In this document: positions 52,768 through 62,683 of the stretch, piece after piece
How the letters are laid out: every line of letters begins with the position of its first letter
How positions within the stretch are numbered: the stretch's first letter is position 1
Assembly (NCBI RefSeq): GCF_001884065.1
Contig: NZ_MACH01000072.1
Span: 16,255 to 80,254, forward strand
Direction: 5' to 3'
Length of the DNA stretch: 64,000 nt
From: Bacillus proteolyticus
Lineage (GTDB): Bacteria > Bacillota > Bacilli > Bacillales > Bacillaceae_G
The notes under the pieces: generated by a model
The model's input: the letters and a program-made list of their open reading frames with translations, nothing else
Databases searched by the model: none
What the model was told of the DNA's origin: nothing
Program-made: the position numbers and the translations under genes

Positions 52768-55700
52768 CATTCAGTTGAGATAGATGGGTCCGCCTGTTCT
52801 TTTTTCGGGATAATTTCATAGAAGTGAAGCTGGATATTATCTAATAATGGTGTTAATAAAGCGACTTCTTCATATTGTTCATGCTCATTTAATACACGAA
52901 TGTAGTCTAATAATAATTCATTTACATCTTGCAAACCATTTTTGCTAATTGGCTGCAATGTTACATTTGCACCTTTAGCGATTCTTTGTTTTAAGGCTTG
53001 CTCTGTTAAACCTAAGTTTGGCTCATGACGTAAATAAACAACACCACCAGTCATGCCGGCACAAATCCATGGGCCAGGATCTCCTAAAACAAGAGCACGA
53101 CCATTTGTCATATATTCAAAAGCAAACCCTTTTATATTGGAATATACGCCTATATTCCCTTGTTCTTTTTCACGGAGTGGTTTTGTAATTCTACCTCCAA
53201 TTATCATGTCTGCCCCAGAAAGACGAATACCAGCACGAGCATCAGCGTTACCTTGCACGTATAATGCACCTTTTTGAGCGCCGTATCCAAATCCTTTTCC
53301 GACAGAACCGTTATAATATGTTCCATCTTTTCCTTTTGCTTTCGTTATATAAATGCCACCACCAAATGAAGTTTTCCCAATGCCGTCTTGCGCACCGCCG
53401 TTTACGTGTATAAATAAGTTCTCGCTATTGTACGCGCCTAATCCGTTTCCAGGAACAGAACCGTTTGTATACTTTAATGTAAGTGGTTCAAGATGAGTGT
53501 TTTCATATAATTTACTACGAACACGATAACAGGATTCTAGACCGCCCATTACACGTTGCTCTACGCCGACGCTTACTAATTCTTTTGACTGGAGAGAATT
53601 AGTTGATTCAAATTGTTTTTCTTGTACAGATTCCGTTATTTTCACGGATGAATCTTCTATCGTTTGTATTAAGTTTCGTAAGTCTAATAAGTTCTTGCCT
53701 CGAATTTGTTCTAATAAATCTGATCGCCCGACAATATCTTGTAAGTTTGTGTAACCGAGCTGCCCTGTTAAACGTTTTAGTTCTGTACCGAAAGTAGTGA
53801 ATAGGTTTAATAACCCGGCAACTGCGCTTTCTAATTCACGTGGAACGAAACGGCGCAGTCCATGTTCTTTTGCTTGAGCTTCAGATTCAATTTGTGTTGC
53901 AATTCCGACGTGGCACGTATCGAGATGACAACCACGGCAAGTTGTACAGCCGATGGCAATCATTGATAATGTACCAAATCCAATCCGGTTTGCTCCAAGG
54001 AGCATGATTTTTAAGGCATCATTTACGCTTCGGATACCACCGTCTGCCCAAATCTCTACTTTATGTCTCATATGTGCTTCTAATAGAGCGTTATGTGCCG
54101 ATTTAACACCGATTTCTACAGGAAGACCTACATGTTGCAATGCATGAATACGTGCAGCACCTGTTCCACCATCAAACCCGCTAATGTTAATAAAATCAGC
54201 ACCAGCTTTTGCAATACCGACAGCAATTGTTCCAATGTTAGGAACGACAGGGACCTTCACAGCTACTTTTGCAAGGTGATTAGCCGTTTTAATTTCTGTA
54301 ATCATTTGGGCTAAGTCTTCAATTGAATAAATATCATGGTTGTTAGAAGGTGAAATTAAATCCGAACCAATTGTAGCATTACGTGCTTCAGCGATTTTGG
54401 CAGTTACTTTTGAACCAGGCAAATGTCCACCTTCACCAGGCTTTGCTCCTTGACCAATTTTTATTTCAATTAAATTTGATGAATTTAGTAGTTCAGCGTT
54501 TACTCCAAATCGACCAGATGCAACTTGTTGTCCGCGTGTATTTGGGTATTTGCCAATCATATCTTTAATTTCGCCACCTTCACCGTTCAAACTAATCATA
54601 TTTAGCTGATCAGCAGCTTCTGCATATGCACGGAAGGCTATTTCATTTTGAGAACCGAATGACATGGAACTAATAATAAATGGTAAATCATGATTGTGTA
54701 TGCCGATGGACACTTCTTCAGTCGGAATTACATGTTTTGTTTGTTTTGTTTGAATAAGGTGCCTGATTGCGATAGAGTTATTTTCTTCTAATTCACTTAA
54801 CTTTTCGCGGTAATCATCATAAGAGTTTCCTTTGGCAACATCACCAATTGCTTTCCAAATCCGCGGGAATATATGAAATGATTTTCTCATTCTAACTTGT
54901 GGATTGTTATAATCAATGGCACGAATTTTTGCATCTTCAGCAATTGCTTCAAGTGAAAAAGCTAAATCATTTGAACCGAAGAAATTTGTAATTTGTAATG
55001 TATTTGCGATTTCCTCATGTAATCCAATAGAGGAGAAGAGGCGACCGTAACCGCGTAATTCATGAATTCCAATCGTTGAAATTACTTTCTCTAGGCCTTT
55101 ATTAAGTGCGGTATACAAATTAGTAATTGGTGCTTTTGTTCCATCATTTACAGTTGCGAATAATAAATATGGATTAATACCGTCTGCCCCCAATCCATAT
55201 AGTGTGACGATATCGTGTAAGGAGCGAAGGGCACCGGAACGTATAATGAGAGAGCATTTCCGGCGTAAGTTATTTTCAGTTAATGCTTGATGTACTTTAG
55301 CGGTAACTAAATGTGGATCAATCCATAATAGTTCATTTTGATGAGAGTTAGCGTCATCTAATAATAGTAGGGAAGCCCTATTTTTAACGGCTGCTATCGC
55401 TTCGGAACTAATTCGATTTAACGCGCTTTGTAAATTTTCTGATGGACTAAATGTAACAGAAATTGTAGAGACAGAGCTATAAGTGGTGAATAGCTGTATA
55501 AGTTGTTCGTACGTAATCGTCTGTAAGTCTGCCGCGATAGGCTGAGCTAAATTTCCTTCTAAAATAATTGGAGAAAGCATCTCGATTACAAATGGTTGTT
55601 TAGAGTTATCTAATAAACTTGGACGTTCTCCGAGTACAGTACGTGTGGAGAAGTGTTCCACTTCTCGATCACGATCGATGGCTGGATTTGTCACAACGGC

Positions 55701-57203
55701 TACACTTTCCTTAATGAAATCGGCAATATTTCGTCTATCTGTATCAAGTGCGGCAAGTGGTGAGTCATGCCCAAGTGAACGAATTGGTTCGACACCTTTT
55801 GTTGCCATCTGTTCAAGGAGTTGAATATGTTCTCGATCCCAGCCGAAAGCAACGTATTGCTTCGTTTCAACTTGAACAGAATCACATAACCCCTGGATTT
55901 CTTTCGTTTCAGGGATAGATAAGTTTACATGATAATTGGTAATATCGATTCGTTTCTTAAAACGGTTATATACTTCAATTTGATAACTGTCGTATTCATA
56001 GAGAATAAGCTCATCTTGTTCATTCCATTTTAGTCCAACTTTTTCTCCAGGCGCGAGTGGTTTCGGCTCTGCTACATACTCAGTTGGTGATACAACTCCA
56101 GGTTCAGAAGAGAAAATATAGGAGCTCTCTGTCTCTACTTTCCAAACTGGGCGCAATCCAAGAGAATCGACACTGAAAACAGCTTCATCTTTATAACGTG
56201 AAATGATGCCAGCTGGACCTTGGGCGAAATGCCCCCAAGCCTCACGTATATAAGTGTATAAGTTTTGTAAGTTTGTTTCGTAAAGTTTTATTTCATTAAT
56301 AATTGGTGGAAATAATATATCCATTGCTTCAAATAAGCTGTAGTTGTACTGAACGAGAAGGGTTTCTAAGGTGCGGTTTAAATCTTGGGAGTCACTTCCC
56401 CCGACAGTAAGTGGTACATGAATCATTTCGGCTTGATCACGTAATTTGGCAATTGTATTAATTTCACCATTATGTCCGAGAATGCTAAATGGTTGTACAC
56501 GAAAAAAATTAGATAATGTATTAGTAGAATAGCGATTATGTCCTAGTGTCATAGTTGAAGCGATAAGTGGGTGTTGTAAATCGTTGTAATAGGCAACAAG
56601 TGTATCTCCAGCACCTAGAACTTTATATACAACGTGATCACGACTTAATGAAGCAACGTGAATCGCTTCATTTTCCTCTATTTTTATCGTTACAGCAAAT
56701 AATGTTTGCTCAATATTTTTAACTCCATTTTCAGCGATAAGGGCAACTTGCCAAAATAAAGGTTCTTCCTGTTTACCAAGTGGGCCGAGTGCATCGGAAT
56801 TTATTACATCATCACTTTCGAAAACAATAGTAAAGCTTTCGTTGTTTAATTGCGTGCGAATGTAATTTTTTAAATCAACAATATTTTCTTTTTTGTTTAG
56901 AAAAAAATGTCCAACGATAAAGTGGGGATGATCCACAATCGTTGGATTATATCCGCTACTTTTCAGTTTTTCATTCCAAAGTGCTTTTGGTATGTCGATA
57001 TGAATTCCGATACCATCCCCTTCGCCATTAATAAAACCAGCTCTATGATTCATTTTGACTAGTGATTGTATACAAAGGTCGATGTTTTCTTTGGTAGGAA
57101 TTCTTCGTTTTTCCATAACGGAAACGATTCCACACGCATCATGTTCTGCATTTCTATAATCTCGAAATAAAGACGGTGTCCATGTATTTTTTTTATTGAG
57201 CAT
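52767..57203 (-). CDS. gltB: Glutamate synthase large subunit
   Basis: Transfers the glutamine amide to 2-oxoglutarate, giving two glutamates. The 1478-residue protein has, in order: an N-terminal glutaminase domain whose nucleophile Cys24 (HDACGIVSV) is expected to be freed by removal of the leader; a central domain; the FMN-binding synthase barrel with GEGGHLPGSKV; the [3Fe-4S] cysteines CTTCRGCHLDTC; and a beta-helix C-terminal domain (GNGLGAYNSENL). It corresponds to B. subtilis GltA. No small subunit gene lies beside it, which is unusual. The start is ATG 57203 with AGGGGGGATT ahead. bcr1 borders the stop. Confidence 0.93.
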   Translation of the reverse strand: MLNKKNTWTPSLFRDYRNAEHDACGIVSVMEKRRIPTKENIDLCIQSLVKMNHRAGFINGEGDGIGIHIDIPKALWNEKLKSSGYNPTIVDHPHFIVGHFFLNKKENIVDLKNYIRTQLNNESFTIVFESDDVINSDALGPLGKQEEPLFWQVALIAENGVKNIEQTLFAVTIKIEENEAIHVASLSRDHVVYKVLGAGDTLVAYYNDLQHPLIASTMTLGHNRYSTNTLSNFFRVQPFSILGHNGEINTIAKLRDQAEMIHVPLTVGGSDSQDLNRTLETLLVQYNYSLFEAMDILFPPIINEIKLYETNLQNLYTYIREAWGHFAQGPAGIISRYKDEAVFSVDSLGLRPVWKVETESSYIFSSEPGVVSPTEYVAEPKPLAPGEKVGLKWNEQDELILYEYDSYQIEVYNRFKKRIDITNYHVNLSIPETKEIQGLCDSVQVETKQYVAFGWDREHIQLLEQMATKGVEPIRSLGHDSPLAALDTDRRNIADFIKESVAVVTNPAIDRDREVEHFSTRTVLGERPSLLDNSKQPFVIEMLSPIILEGNLAQPIAADLQTITYEQLIQLFTTYSSVSTISVTFSPSENLQSALNRISSEAIAAVKNRASLLLLDDANSHQNELLWIDPHLVTAKVHQALTENNLRRKCSLIIRSGALRSLHDIVTLYGLGADGINPYLLFATVNDGTKAPITNLYTALNKGLEKVISTIGIHELRGYGRLFSSIGLHEEIANTLQITNFFGSNDLAFSLEAIAEDAKIRAIDYNNPQVRMRKSFHIFPRIWKAIGDVAKGNSYDDYREKLSELEENNSIAIRHLIQTKQTKHVIPTEEVSIGIHNHDLPFIISSMSFGSQNEIAFRAYAEAADQLNMISLNGEGGEIKDMIGKYPNTRGQQVASGRFGVNAELLNSSNLIEIKIGQGAKPGEGGHLPGSKVTAKIAEARNATIGSDLISPSNNHDIYSIEDLAQMITEIKTANHLAKVAVKVPVVPNIGTIAVGIAKAGADFINISGFDGGTGAARIHALQHVGLPVEIGVKSAHNALLEAHMRHKVEIWADGGIRSVNDALKIMLLGANRIGFGTLSMIAIGCTTCRGCHLDTCHVGIATQIESEAQAKEHGLRRFVPRELESAVAGLLNLFTTFGTELKRLTGQLGYTNLQDIVGRSDLLEQIRGKNLLDLRNLIQTIEDSSVKITESVQEKQFESTNSLQSKELVSVGVEQRVMGGLESCYRVRSKLYENTHLEPLTLKYTNGSVPGNGLGAYNSENLFIHVNGGAQDGIGKTSFGGGIYITKAKGKDGTYYNGSVGKGFGYGAQKGALYVQGNADARAGIRLSGADMIIGGRITKPLREKEQGNIGVYSNIKGFAFEYMTNGRALVLGDPGPWICAGMTGGVVYLRHEPNLGLTEQALKQRIAKGANVTLQPISKNGLQDVNELLLDYIRVLNEHEQYEEVALLTPLLDNIQLHFYEIIPKKEQADPSISTE

Positions 57204-57248
57204 CCGTCAATCCCCCCTCTTGTAAAAGAATGAATAATCTTACTATTT

Positions 57249-57265
57249 AAGGTGTAAATCACCTT
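57249..57265. promoter_or_regulatory. Palindrome upstream of glutamate synthase
   Basis: AAGGTG-TAAAT-CACCTT, a perfect 6-bp dyad, lies 46 bases before the start. It could be an operator or a 5'-leader hairpin. Confidence 0.45.
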
Positions 57266-57353
57266 GTACACAGAGATAATAACGATCTAAAAGAATATAA
57301 AACAGATAATTATGAATAATTATACTATTAATGCGGGATTTATGAAATAGAAA

Positions 57354-57394
57354 AAAGGAAAAAAGAAAGGTGAGCTTTCTTTTTTCCTTGTAAT
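57354..57394 (-). terminator. Terminator of hemL2
   Basis: Minus strand: AAGGAAAAAAGAAAG / CTTTCTTTTTTCCTT, T-rich tail. Confidence 0.78.
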
Positions 57395-57401
57395 GACAGT
57401 A

Positions 57402-58706
57402 TTATTTATTGTCTGCTAAAGCAGCAAATGCTCTTCCAACAGCTTCAATTGTATATTCGATATCTTCTTTTGTATGTTCTGTCGTTAAGAACCATGCTTC
57501 GTACTTAGAAGGTGCTAAATTAATACCTTCTTGAAGCATTAGCTTGAAGAATCTACCGAACATTTCCCCATCTGTATTTTTGGCTGCATCGTAATCTTCA
57601 ATTGTATTTGTCGTGAAGTATACAGTTAATGCACCTTTTAGACGGTTTACTGTAATATCGATGTTATGTTTTGCCGCTTGCTCTAAAATTCCTTTTTCAA
57701 GCATTGCGCCAAGTTCATCTAATTTCTCATAAAGACCTTCTTGTTGAAGTACTTCAAGGCATGCAATACCTGATGCCATAGAAGCAGGGTTTCCTGCCAT
57801 TGTACCAGCTTGGTATGCAGGGCCGAGCGGAGCAACTTGTTCCATAATTTCTTTCTTACCACCGTAAGCGCCAATTGGAAGGCCGCCGCCGATAACTTTA
57901 CCAAGTGCTGTTAAATCTGGTGTTACACCAAGTAAGTCTTGAGCACCACCGTACATAAAGCGGAAAGCAGTAATAACTTCATCATAAATTACTAATGCGC
58001 CAGCTTCGTGAACAAGTTCGTTTACTTTTTCAAGGAATCCTGGTTTTGGCTCTACAATACCGAAATTTCCAACAATCGGTTCTACAAGAATCGCCGCTAC
58101 TTCGTGACCCCATTTATCTAATGCCTCTTTTAAAGTTTCTACATTATTAAAAGGAACAGTAATAACTTCTTGAGCGATACTTTGTGGTACGCCAGCTGAG
58201 TCAGGAGTTCCGAGAGTAGAAGGACCAGATCCAGCTGCTACAAGTACTAAATCAGAATGGCCGTGGTAACAACCAGCAAATTTCATAATTTTTGTGCGGC
58301 CAGTGTAAGCGCGAGCAACACGAATAGTTGTCATTACTGATTCTGTACCAGAGTTCACGAAGCGGACTTTATCTAATGCAGGCATTGCTTCTTTTAACAT
58401 TTTTGCGAATTTTACTTCTAGTGCTGTTGGTGTTCCGTACAGTACACCATTTTCAGCGGCTGTTGTAATCGCTTTTGTTATATGCGGGTGAGCATGTCCA
58501 GTAATAATAGGACCGTATGCAGCTAAATAATCGATATATTTATTTCCGTCTACATCCCAGAAATAAGCGCCTTTCCCGCGTTCCATTGCAACAGGAGCGC
58601 CGCCGCCAACTGCTTTAAAAGAACGGGAAGGACTATTAACACCGCCAACGATATGTTCTAAAGCTTCTTTATGTAATGCTTCTGATTTTGTGAATTTCAC
58701 TACCAT
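57402..58706 (-). CDS. hemL2: Glutamate-1-semialdehyde 2,1-aminomutase (second copy, HemL2/GsaB)
   Basis: PLP enzyme of tetrapyrrole synthesis that turns glutamate-1-semialdehyde into 5-aminolevulinate. The 434-residue protein has [14 protein letters not shown], the GxGTE-type SGTESVM phosphate site, DEVITAFRF, and the PLP lysine in [17 protein letters not shown] (about residue 270). It is clearly the isozyme outside the hemAXCDBL operon, as B. subtilis GsaB. GGAGATG precedes ATG 58706. A divergent ABC exporter operon begins 122 bases away. Confidence 0.93.
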   Translation of the reverse strand: MVVKFTKSEALHKEALEHIVGGVNSPSRSFKAVGGGAPVAMERGKGAYFWDVDGNKYIDYLAAYGPIITGHAHPHITKAITTAAENGVLYGTPTALEVKFAKMLKEAMPALDKVRFVNSGTESVMTTIRVARAYTGRTKIMKFAGCYHGHSDLVLVAAGSGPSTLGTPDSAGVPQSIAQEVITVPFNNVETLKEALDKWGHEVAAILVEPIVGNFGIVEPKPGFLEKVNELVHEAGALVIYDEVITAFRFMYGGAQDLLGVTPDLTALGKVIGGGLPIGAYGGKKEIMEQVAPLGPAYQAGTMAGNPASMASGIACLEVLQQEGLYEKLDELGAMLEKGILEQAAKHNIDITVNRLKGALTVYFTTNTIEDYDAAKNTDGEMFGRFFKLMLQEGINLAPSKYEAWFLTTEHTKEDIEYTIEAVGRAFAALADNK

Positions 58707-58827
58707 TCATCTCCTTACAAAAATCTATGTATTATTCTAACATGTTTTTCGAAAAGACGTATTGTTTGTGATAGAGAAGGCAGTTGGGTAAACTATTCGT
58801 TGTGACATTTAGGAAGGGGGTCCGATT

Positions 58828-59841
58828 ATGAAATCGGTAATTGAGGTACAAGGGTTACGTAAAGAGTTTACAGCCTATTCAAGTCGTCCGGGTTTAAAGG
58901 GTGCATTTCGCGATTTATTAAATCGTAATTATAAAATAGTACCAGCAGTAAATGATGTGTCTTTTACTGTAAAACAAGGTGAAATGGTTGGTTATATCGG
59001 TGAAAATGGTGCTGGTAAATCAACAACAATTAAAATGCTTACGGGGATTTTGACTCCGACATCAGGGCAGATTACAGTAAATGGAATGAATCCACATAAA
59101 CAAAGAGAAGACTTTGTAAGAACAATTGGTGTTGTGTTTGGTCAACGCTCGCAGTTATGGTGGGACATTGCGGTACAAGAATCGTTTCGTTTACTCAAAA
59201 AAGTGTATGGTGTATCGGATGCTCAATATAAGGAACATATGGAGCACGTAATTGAAACGTTAGATATCGGTCCTTTATTGGATAAACCGGTGCGGAAATT
59301 ATCTCTTGGTCAAAGAATGCGTTGTGAATTGGCAGCAGCGTTAATTCATAATCCGCCATTATTATTTTTAGATGAGCCAACAATTGGACTTGATGTTCTT
59401 GTGAAACTGAAAATACGAGAATTTTTAAAAGAGATGAATGAACGTTATAAAACAACAATTTTATTAACAACACATGATATTACTGATATTGAAGCTTTAT
59501 GTGAACGTGTCATCATGCTTGATGAAGGAAACATTATGTATGACGGTTCTTTAAATAATCTTCGTGCGCAGTGGGGAGCAGAGAAGGAAATACATTTTCA
59601 ATTTATTGCACCAGTTTCCTATCAGGCTTTATCAATGGTTATGCCAGATAGTCATGTCGTTTGGTCAAAAGCGAAAGAGGAAAATGCGTGGGTTGCTAAA
59701 ATCCCGAATGAAGAAATTATTATTTCAATGCTTATTTCTAAAGTAGTACAAGCTTTTCAAATTAAAGATTTAAAAATTAACGAAGTGTCTACAGAGGAAA
59801 TTATTCGTAACATTTATGAAGAAGGTATTAAGCATGGGTAA
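58828..59841 (+). CDS. ABC-2 type exporter, ATP-binding protein
   Basis: A 337-residue ATPase: Walker A GENGAGKST, signature LSLGQRMRCELAAAL (a variant C-loop, LSLGQ), Walker B LLFLDEPTIGLDV, H-loop LTTHDI, and a C-terminal ~100-residue DUF4162-like extension. AGGAAGGGGG precedes ATG 58828. The first permease gene overlaps its end by 8 bases (ATGGGTAA). The three genes form one exporter complex; related systems are annotated as antibiotic or lipid exporters, but the substrate is unknown. Confidence 0.9.
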   Translation: MKSVIEVQGLRKEFTAYSSRPGLKGAFRDLLNRNYKIVPAVNDVSFTVKQGEMVGYIGENGAGKSTTIKMLTGILTPTSGQITVNGMNPHKQREDFVRTIGVVFGQRSQLWWDIAVQESFRLLKKVYGVSDAQYKEHMEHVIETLDIGPLLDKPVRKLSLGQRMRCELAAALIHNPPLLFLDEPTIGLDVLVKLKIREFLKEMNERYKTTILLTTHDITDIEALCERVIMLDEGNIMYDGSLNNLRAQWGAEKEIHFQFIAPVSYQALSMVMPDSHVVWSKAKEENAWVAKIPNEEIIISMLISKVVQAFQIKDLKINEVSTEEIIRNIYEEGIKHG

Positions 59842-60625
59842 GTATATTGAAATGATTCGTATTCGCTTTTTAATGATGCTTGCTTATCGTACAAATTATT
59901 ACAGCGGGATTTTAATTTATACAATTAATATCGGTGCGTATTATTTTTTATGGCAAGCAATTTATAGTGGAAAAGAGAATATTGAAAGTTTATCTATTTC
60001 GCAAATGACTACGTATATTGCGATCGCATGGATGGCACGTGCTTTTTATTTCAATAATATAGATAGAGAAATTGCGATGGAAATTCAAGAAGGACGTGTA
60101 GCGGTAGAACTGATTCGTCCATATAACTATTTAGGGATGAAAGTGATGCAAGGTCTCGGTGAAGGGATATTTCGTTTTGCATTCTTTTCAATTCCAGGTA
60201 TGGTTATCGTTACCTTATTATTTTCATTGCAAATTACAACGGATTTTCAAACGTGGTTATTTTTCTTCTTATCTTTAATATTTAGTTTTATCATTAATAC
60301 ACAAATAAATTTAATGACCGGAATGCTCACATTCTTCTTATTTAATAATAGTGGAATTATGTATGCGAAACGTGTTGTTATCGATTTATTTTCTGGTTTA
60401 TTATTACCGATTAGTTTTTATCCGTTATGGGCCCAAAAAGCAATGGTATTTTTACCGTTTCAGGCCATTAGTTATATTCCGAGTATGATTTTTTCAGAAG
60501 GTATACAAGGAAGTAAATTGTATGAGGCATTATTATTCCAAGTAATTTGGGCAATTGTACTTATTATTCCAATTGTACTCATGTGGAGAACGGCGAGAAA
60601 ACGTCTAATTGTACAAGGGGGATGA
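59834..60625 (+). CDS. ABC-2 family permease subunit 1
   Basis: A 263-residue permease with six membrane helices: MLAYRTNYYSGILIYTIN near the start, a cytosolic MEIQEGRVAVELIRPYNY loop typical of the ABC-2/daunorubicin-type family, and LLLPISFYPLWAQKAM. ATG 59834 overlaps the ATPase stop; GAAGGT is the ribosome site. The next permease gene begins 4 bases after its stop. Confidence 0.87.
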   Translation: MGKYIEMIRIRFLMMLAYRTNYYSGILIYTINIGAYYFLWQAIYSGKENIESLSISQMTTYIAIAWMARAFYFNNIDREIAMEIQEGRVAVELIRPYNYLGMKVMQGLGEGIFRFAFFSIPGMVIVTLLFSLQITTDFQTWLFFFLSLIFSFIINTQINLMTGMLTFFLFNNSGIMYAKRVVIDLFSGLLLPISFYPLWAQKAMVFLPFQAISYIPSMIFSEGIQGSKLYEALLFQVIWAIVLIIPIVLMWRTARKRLIVQGG

Positions 60626-60629
60626 TGAG

Positions 60630-61415
60630 ATGATATATATAAACCTATTTTTGCAATATGCAAGCCAATATATAAAAACAAAATTGGAGTATCGGGGCGA
60701 TTTTATCGTTGGATTACTTTCTGATTTATCACTGCAGGCTGTTAATTTAATCTTTATTCTCGTTGTGTTTGGACATACGCAAGCATTAAAAGGCTGGAGT
60801 AGAGAAGAAGTTATCTTTATTTATGGTTTCTTTTTAGTACCGTTTGCCATTTTCTCAGCTTTCTTTAACATATGGGACTTTAATGATCGTTACATTATTA
60901 AAGGAGAAATGGACCGTATATTAACGAGACCGATTCATAGTTTGTTTCAAATTATATTAGAAAGAATGGAACTTGAATCTTTAATTGGAGCGATTACAGG
61001 AATTATTGTAATGGGATATGCAGCAGTAGAATTACAGTTATCTTTTTACTGGTATGATTTCTTCTTATTCCTACTAATGGTAGGGGGAGGGGCGCTTGTG
61101 TATGGCGGGATATTTGTTACGCTTGCAAGCCTTGGGTTTTGGTCGGATGCGAAAAGTTCGATTATGCCGCTTATGTATAACATAGGGAATTATGGACGCT
61201 ATCCTGTTGATATTTATAACCGTGTTATTCGCTTTATTTTAACGTTTGTTTTACCGTTTGCATTTGTGGGGGTATATCCAGCAGCATACTTTTTAAGAAA
61301 AACAGAGTGGAATAGCTATGCGTTTGCAACACCATTCGTTGGTATTATCTGTTTTACGATTGCAATAACTCTTTGGAATCAAGGGGTAAAAAGGTACCGG
61401 GGTGCTGGGAATTAA
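60630..61415 (+). CDS. ABC-2 family permease subunit 2
   Basis: A 261-residue membrane protein paralogous to the preceding one: YRGDFIVGLLSDLSLQA, the loop IIKGEMDRILTRPIHSLFQI (compare VAVELIRPYNY) and FAFVGVYPAAYFL. Six helices. ATG 60630 has GGGGGATGATGAG ahead. With the previous permease it forms the heterodimeric channel of the exporter. Confidence 0.87.
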   Translation: MIYINLFLQYASQYIKTKLEYRGDFIVGLLSDLSLQAVNLIFILVVFGHTQALKGWSREEVIFIYGFFLVPFAIFSAFFNIWDFNDRYIIKGEMDRILTRPIHSLFQIILERMELESLIGAITGIIVMGYAAVELQLSFYWYDFFLFLLMVGGGALVYGGIFVTLASLGFWSDAKSSIMPLMYNIGNYGRYPVDIYNRVIRFILTFVLPFAFVGVYPAAYFLRKTEWNSYAFATPFVGIICFTIAITLWNQGVKRYRGAGN

Positions 61416-61487
61416 TTATAGAAGCTTGTTTGTTTCTAAGGGATAAATCCAATGGCTGTCTCATACATATAAAATGAGGTGGAGGAC

Positions 61488-61892
61488 ATGTTATGGGGAT
61501 TTATTCTATTAGTTGCAGCAATTGCTATTTTGAGAAGTGTCCAATTGTTATGGAGTTCATATTCAGATTCTAGGCGTTTCTTTTCGTTTTATAATTTAGC
61601 CTCCTTATTTTTAATTTATACAACGGTATTGATTGCGTTTGGGTTAAGTTATGTTGTATTAGAAGAAATGGGCTTTGCAGTTTTAAAAGAAGATGGAGAA
61701 AGCTTGCATGCTCAATCTTTTCAACTTGTAGAAATTTGCTTATATTTTAGCGCAGTTACTTTATTGTCCGTTGGGTACGGTGATATAGCTCCGATTGGAA
61801 TAGGGAGATGGATTGCGATTGCAGAAGCGCTAATTGGATATACACTACCGTTTGCTTTTGTAATGAGGTCTGTAATAGACAATGAAAAATAA
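61488..61892 (+). CDS. Two-helix potassium channel-like protein
   Basis: A 134-residue membrane protein ending in a pore domain: selectivity filter TLLSVGYGDIAPIG between helices (FQLVEICLYFSAV and WIAIAEALIGYTLPFAFVM). An N-terminal hydrophobic pair precedes it. No RCK domain is attached. ATG 61488 is preferred (GAGGTGGAGG ahead) over GTG 61479. It matches small ion channel proteins of the Ion_trans_2 type. Confidence 0.85.
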   Translation: MLWGFILLVAAIAILRSVQLLWSSYSDSRRFFSFYNLASLFLIYTTVLIAFGLSYVVLEEMGFAVLKEDGESLHAQSFQLVEICLYFSAVTLLSVGYGDIAPIGIGRWIAIAEALIGYTLPFAFVMRSVIDNEK

Positions 61893-61936
61893 GATCGCAT
61901 TTGATATAGTAAAAGAAAAGAATAGGAGTGATAACA

Positions 61937-62392
61937 ATGATCACAGTAGGAGAAATGGCTCCAGAATTTACATTAGAGGGAAGTAACGGGGAACAAGTTC
62001 GCTTAGCTGATTTTCGTGGTAAAAACGTAGTTCTATATTTTTATCCGAAAGATATGACTCCAGGGTGTACAACTGAAGCATGTGATTTTCGAGATGCATA
62101 TGGATTATTTCAAGAGAAAGATACAGTTATTCTTGGTGTAAGTCCTGATTCAGCGAACAGACATCTGAAATTCATTGAGAAGCATGAACTTCCATTTGTA
62201 CTTTTAGTAGATGAAGATCATAAGGTAGCGGAATTGTACGATGTTTGGAAATTGAAAAAGAACTTTGGAAAAGAGTACATGGGAATCGAGCGTTCTACAT
62301 TCCTTATTAATAAAGACGGTGAGCTTGTAAAAGAGTGGCGTAAAGTGAAAGTGAAGGGACATATTGAAGATGTTCTTTCTTATATAAAGTAA
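61937..62392 (+). CDS. bcp: Thioredoxin-dependent peroxiredoxin (Bcp, YgaF)
   Basis: A 151-residue atypical 2-Cys peroxiredoxin reducing hydroperoxides with thioredoxin. Peroxidatic Cys44 and resolving Cys49 in DMTPGCTTEACDFRD; the fold is complete to the C-terminal YIK. ATG 61937 follows AGGAGTGATAAC. It precedes perR with its own terminator; such an antioxidant gene beside PerR invites joint regulation, but no PerR box was found in front of it. Confidence 0.92.
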   Translation: MITVGEMAPEFTLEGSNGEQVRLADFRGKNVVLYFYPKDMTPGCTTEACDFRDAYGLFQEKDTVILGVSPDSANRHLKFIEKHELPFVLLVDEDHKVAELYDVWKLKKNFGKEYMGIERSTFLINKDGELVKEWRKVKVKGHIEDVLSYIK

Positions 62393-62507
62393 ATCCATTG
62401 GGGAGATAAAATATATAGAAGTAAGGCGAGTGTCTATACATATTTTATCGTCTTACATAAAGTGAAGTGTAGGGCATACCTCCTCAGATGATAGTATTCC
62501 AAGTGCG

Positions 62508-62530
62508 ATTATGTCGCACTTTTTTCTATG
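62508..62530 (+). terminator. Terminator between bcp and perR
   Basis: Stem AAGTGCGA / TCGCACTT and T run. Confidence 0.8.
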
Positions 62531-62609
62531 TAAATGTATAGAAAATGGGGGAAGATACATAAGAATAAGGCTATATACAAAAATAAACCACATACTTATA
62601 GTAGAAATA

Positions 62610-62638
62610 TTGACGATTTATAAGAAAAGGAGTACACT
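62610..62638 (+). promoter_or_regulatory. Sigma-A promoter of perR
   Basis: TTGACG (62610-62615), a 17-base spacer and TACACT (62633-62638). Confidence 0.75.
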
Positions 62639-62640
62639 CT

Positions 62641-62655
62641 TTATAAGAATTATAA
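62641..62655 (+). promoter_or_regulatory. PerR box
   Basis: TTATAAGAATTATAA is a perfect dyad and matches the consensus TTATAATNATTATAA at all but one non-central position. It begins two bases after the -10, covering the start of transcription, so PerR should repress its own gene. Confidence 0.88.
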
Positions 62656-62683
62656 AATAATAATCCGTATAGAATCGGGGTGC

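Noticed and set aside
53053-54568. Several plus-strand frames of 60-75 codons inside the glutamate synthase gene
   Set aside because: All are antisense shadows of one intact 1478-codon gene.
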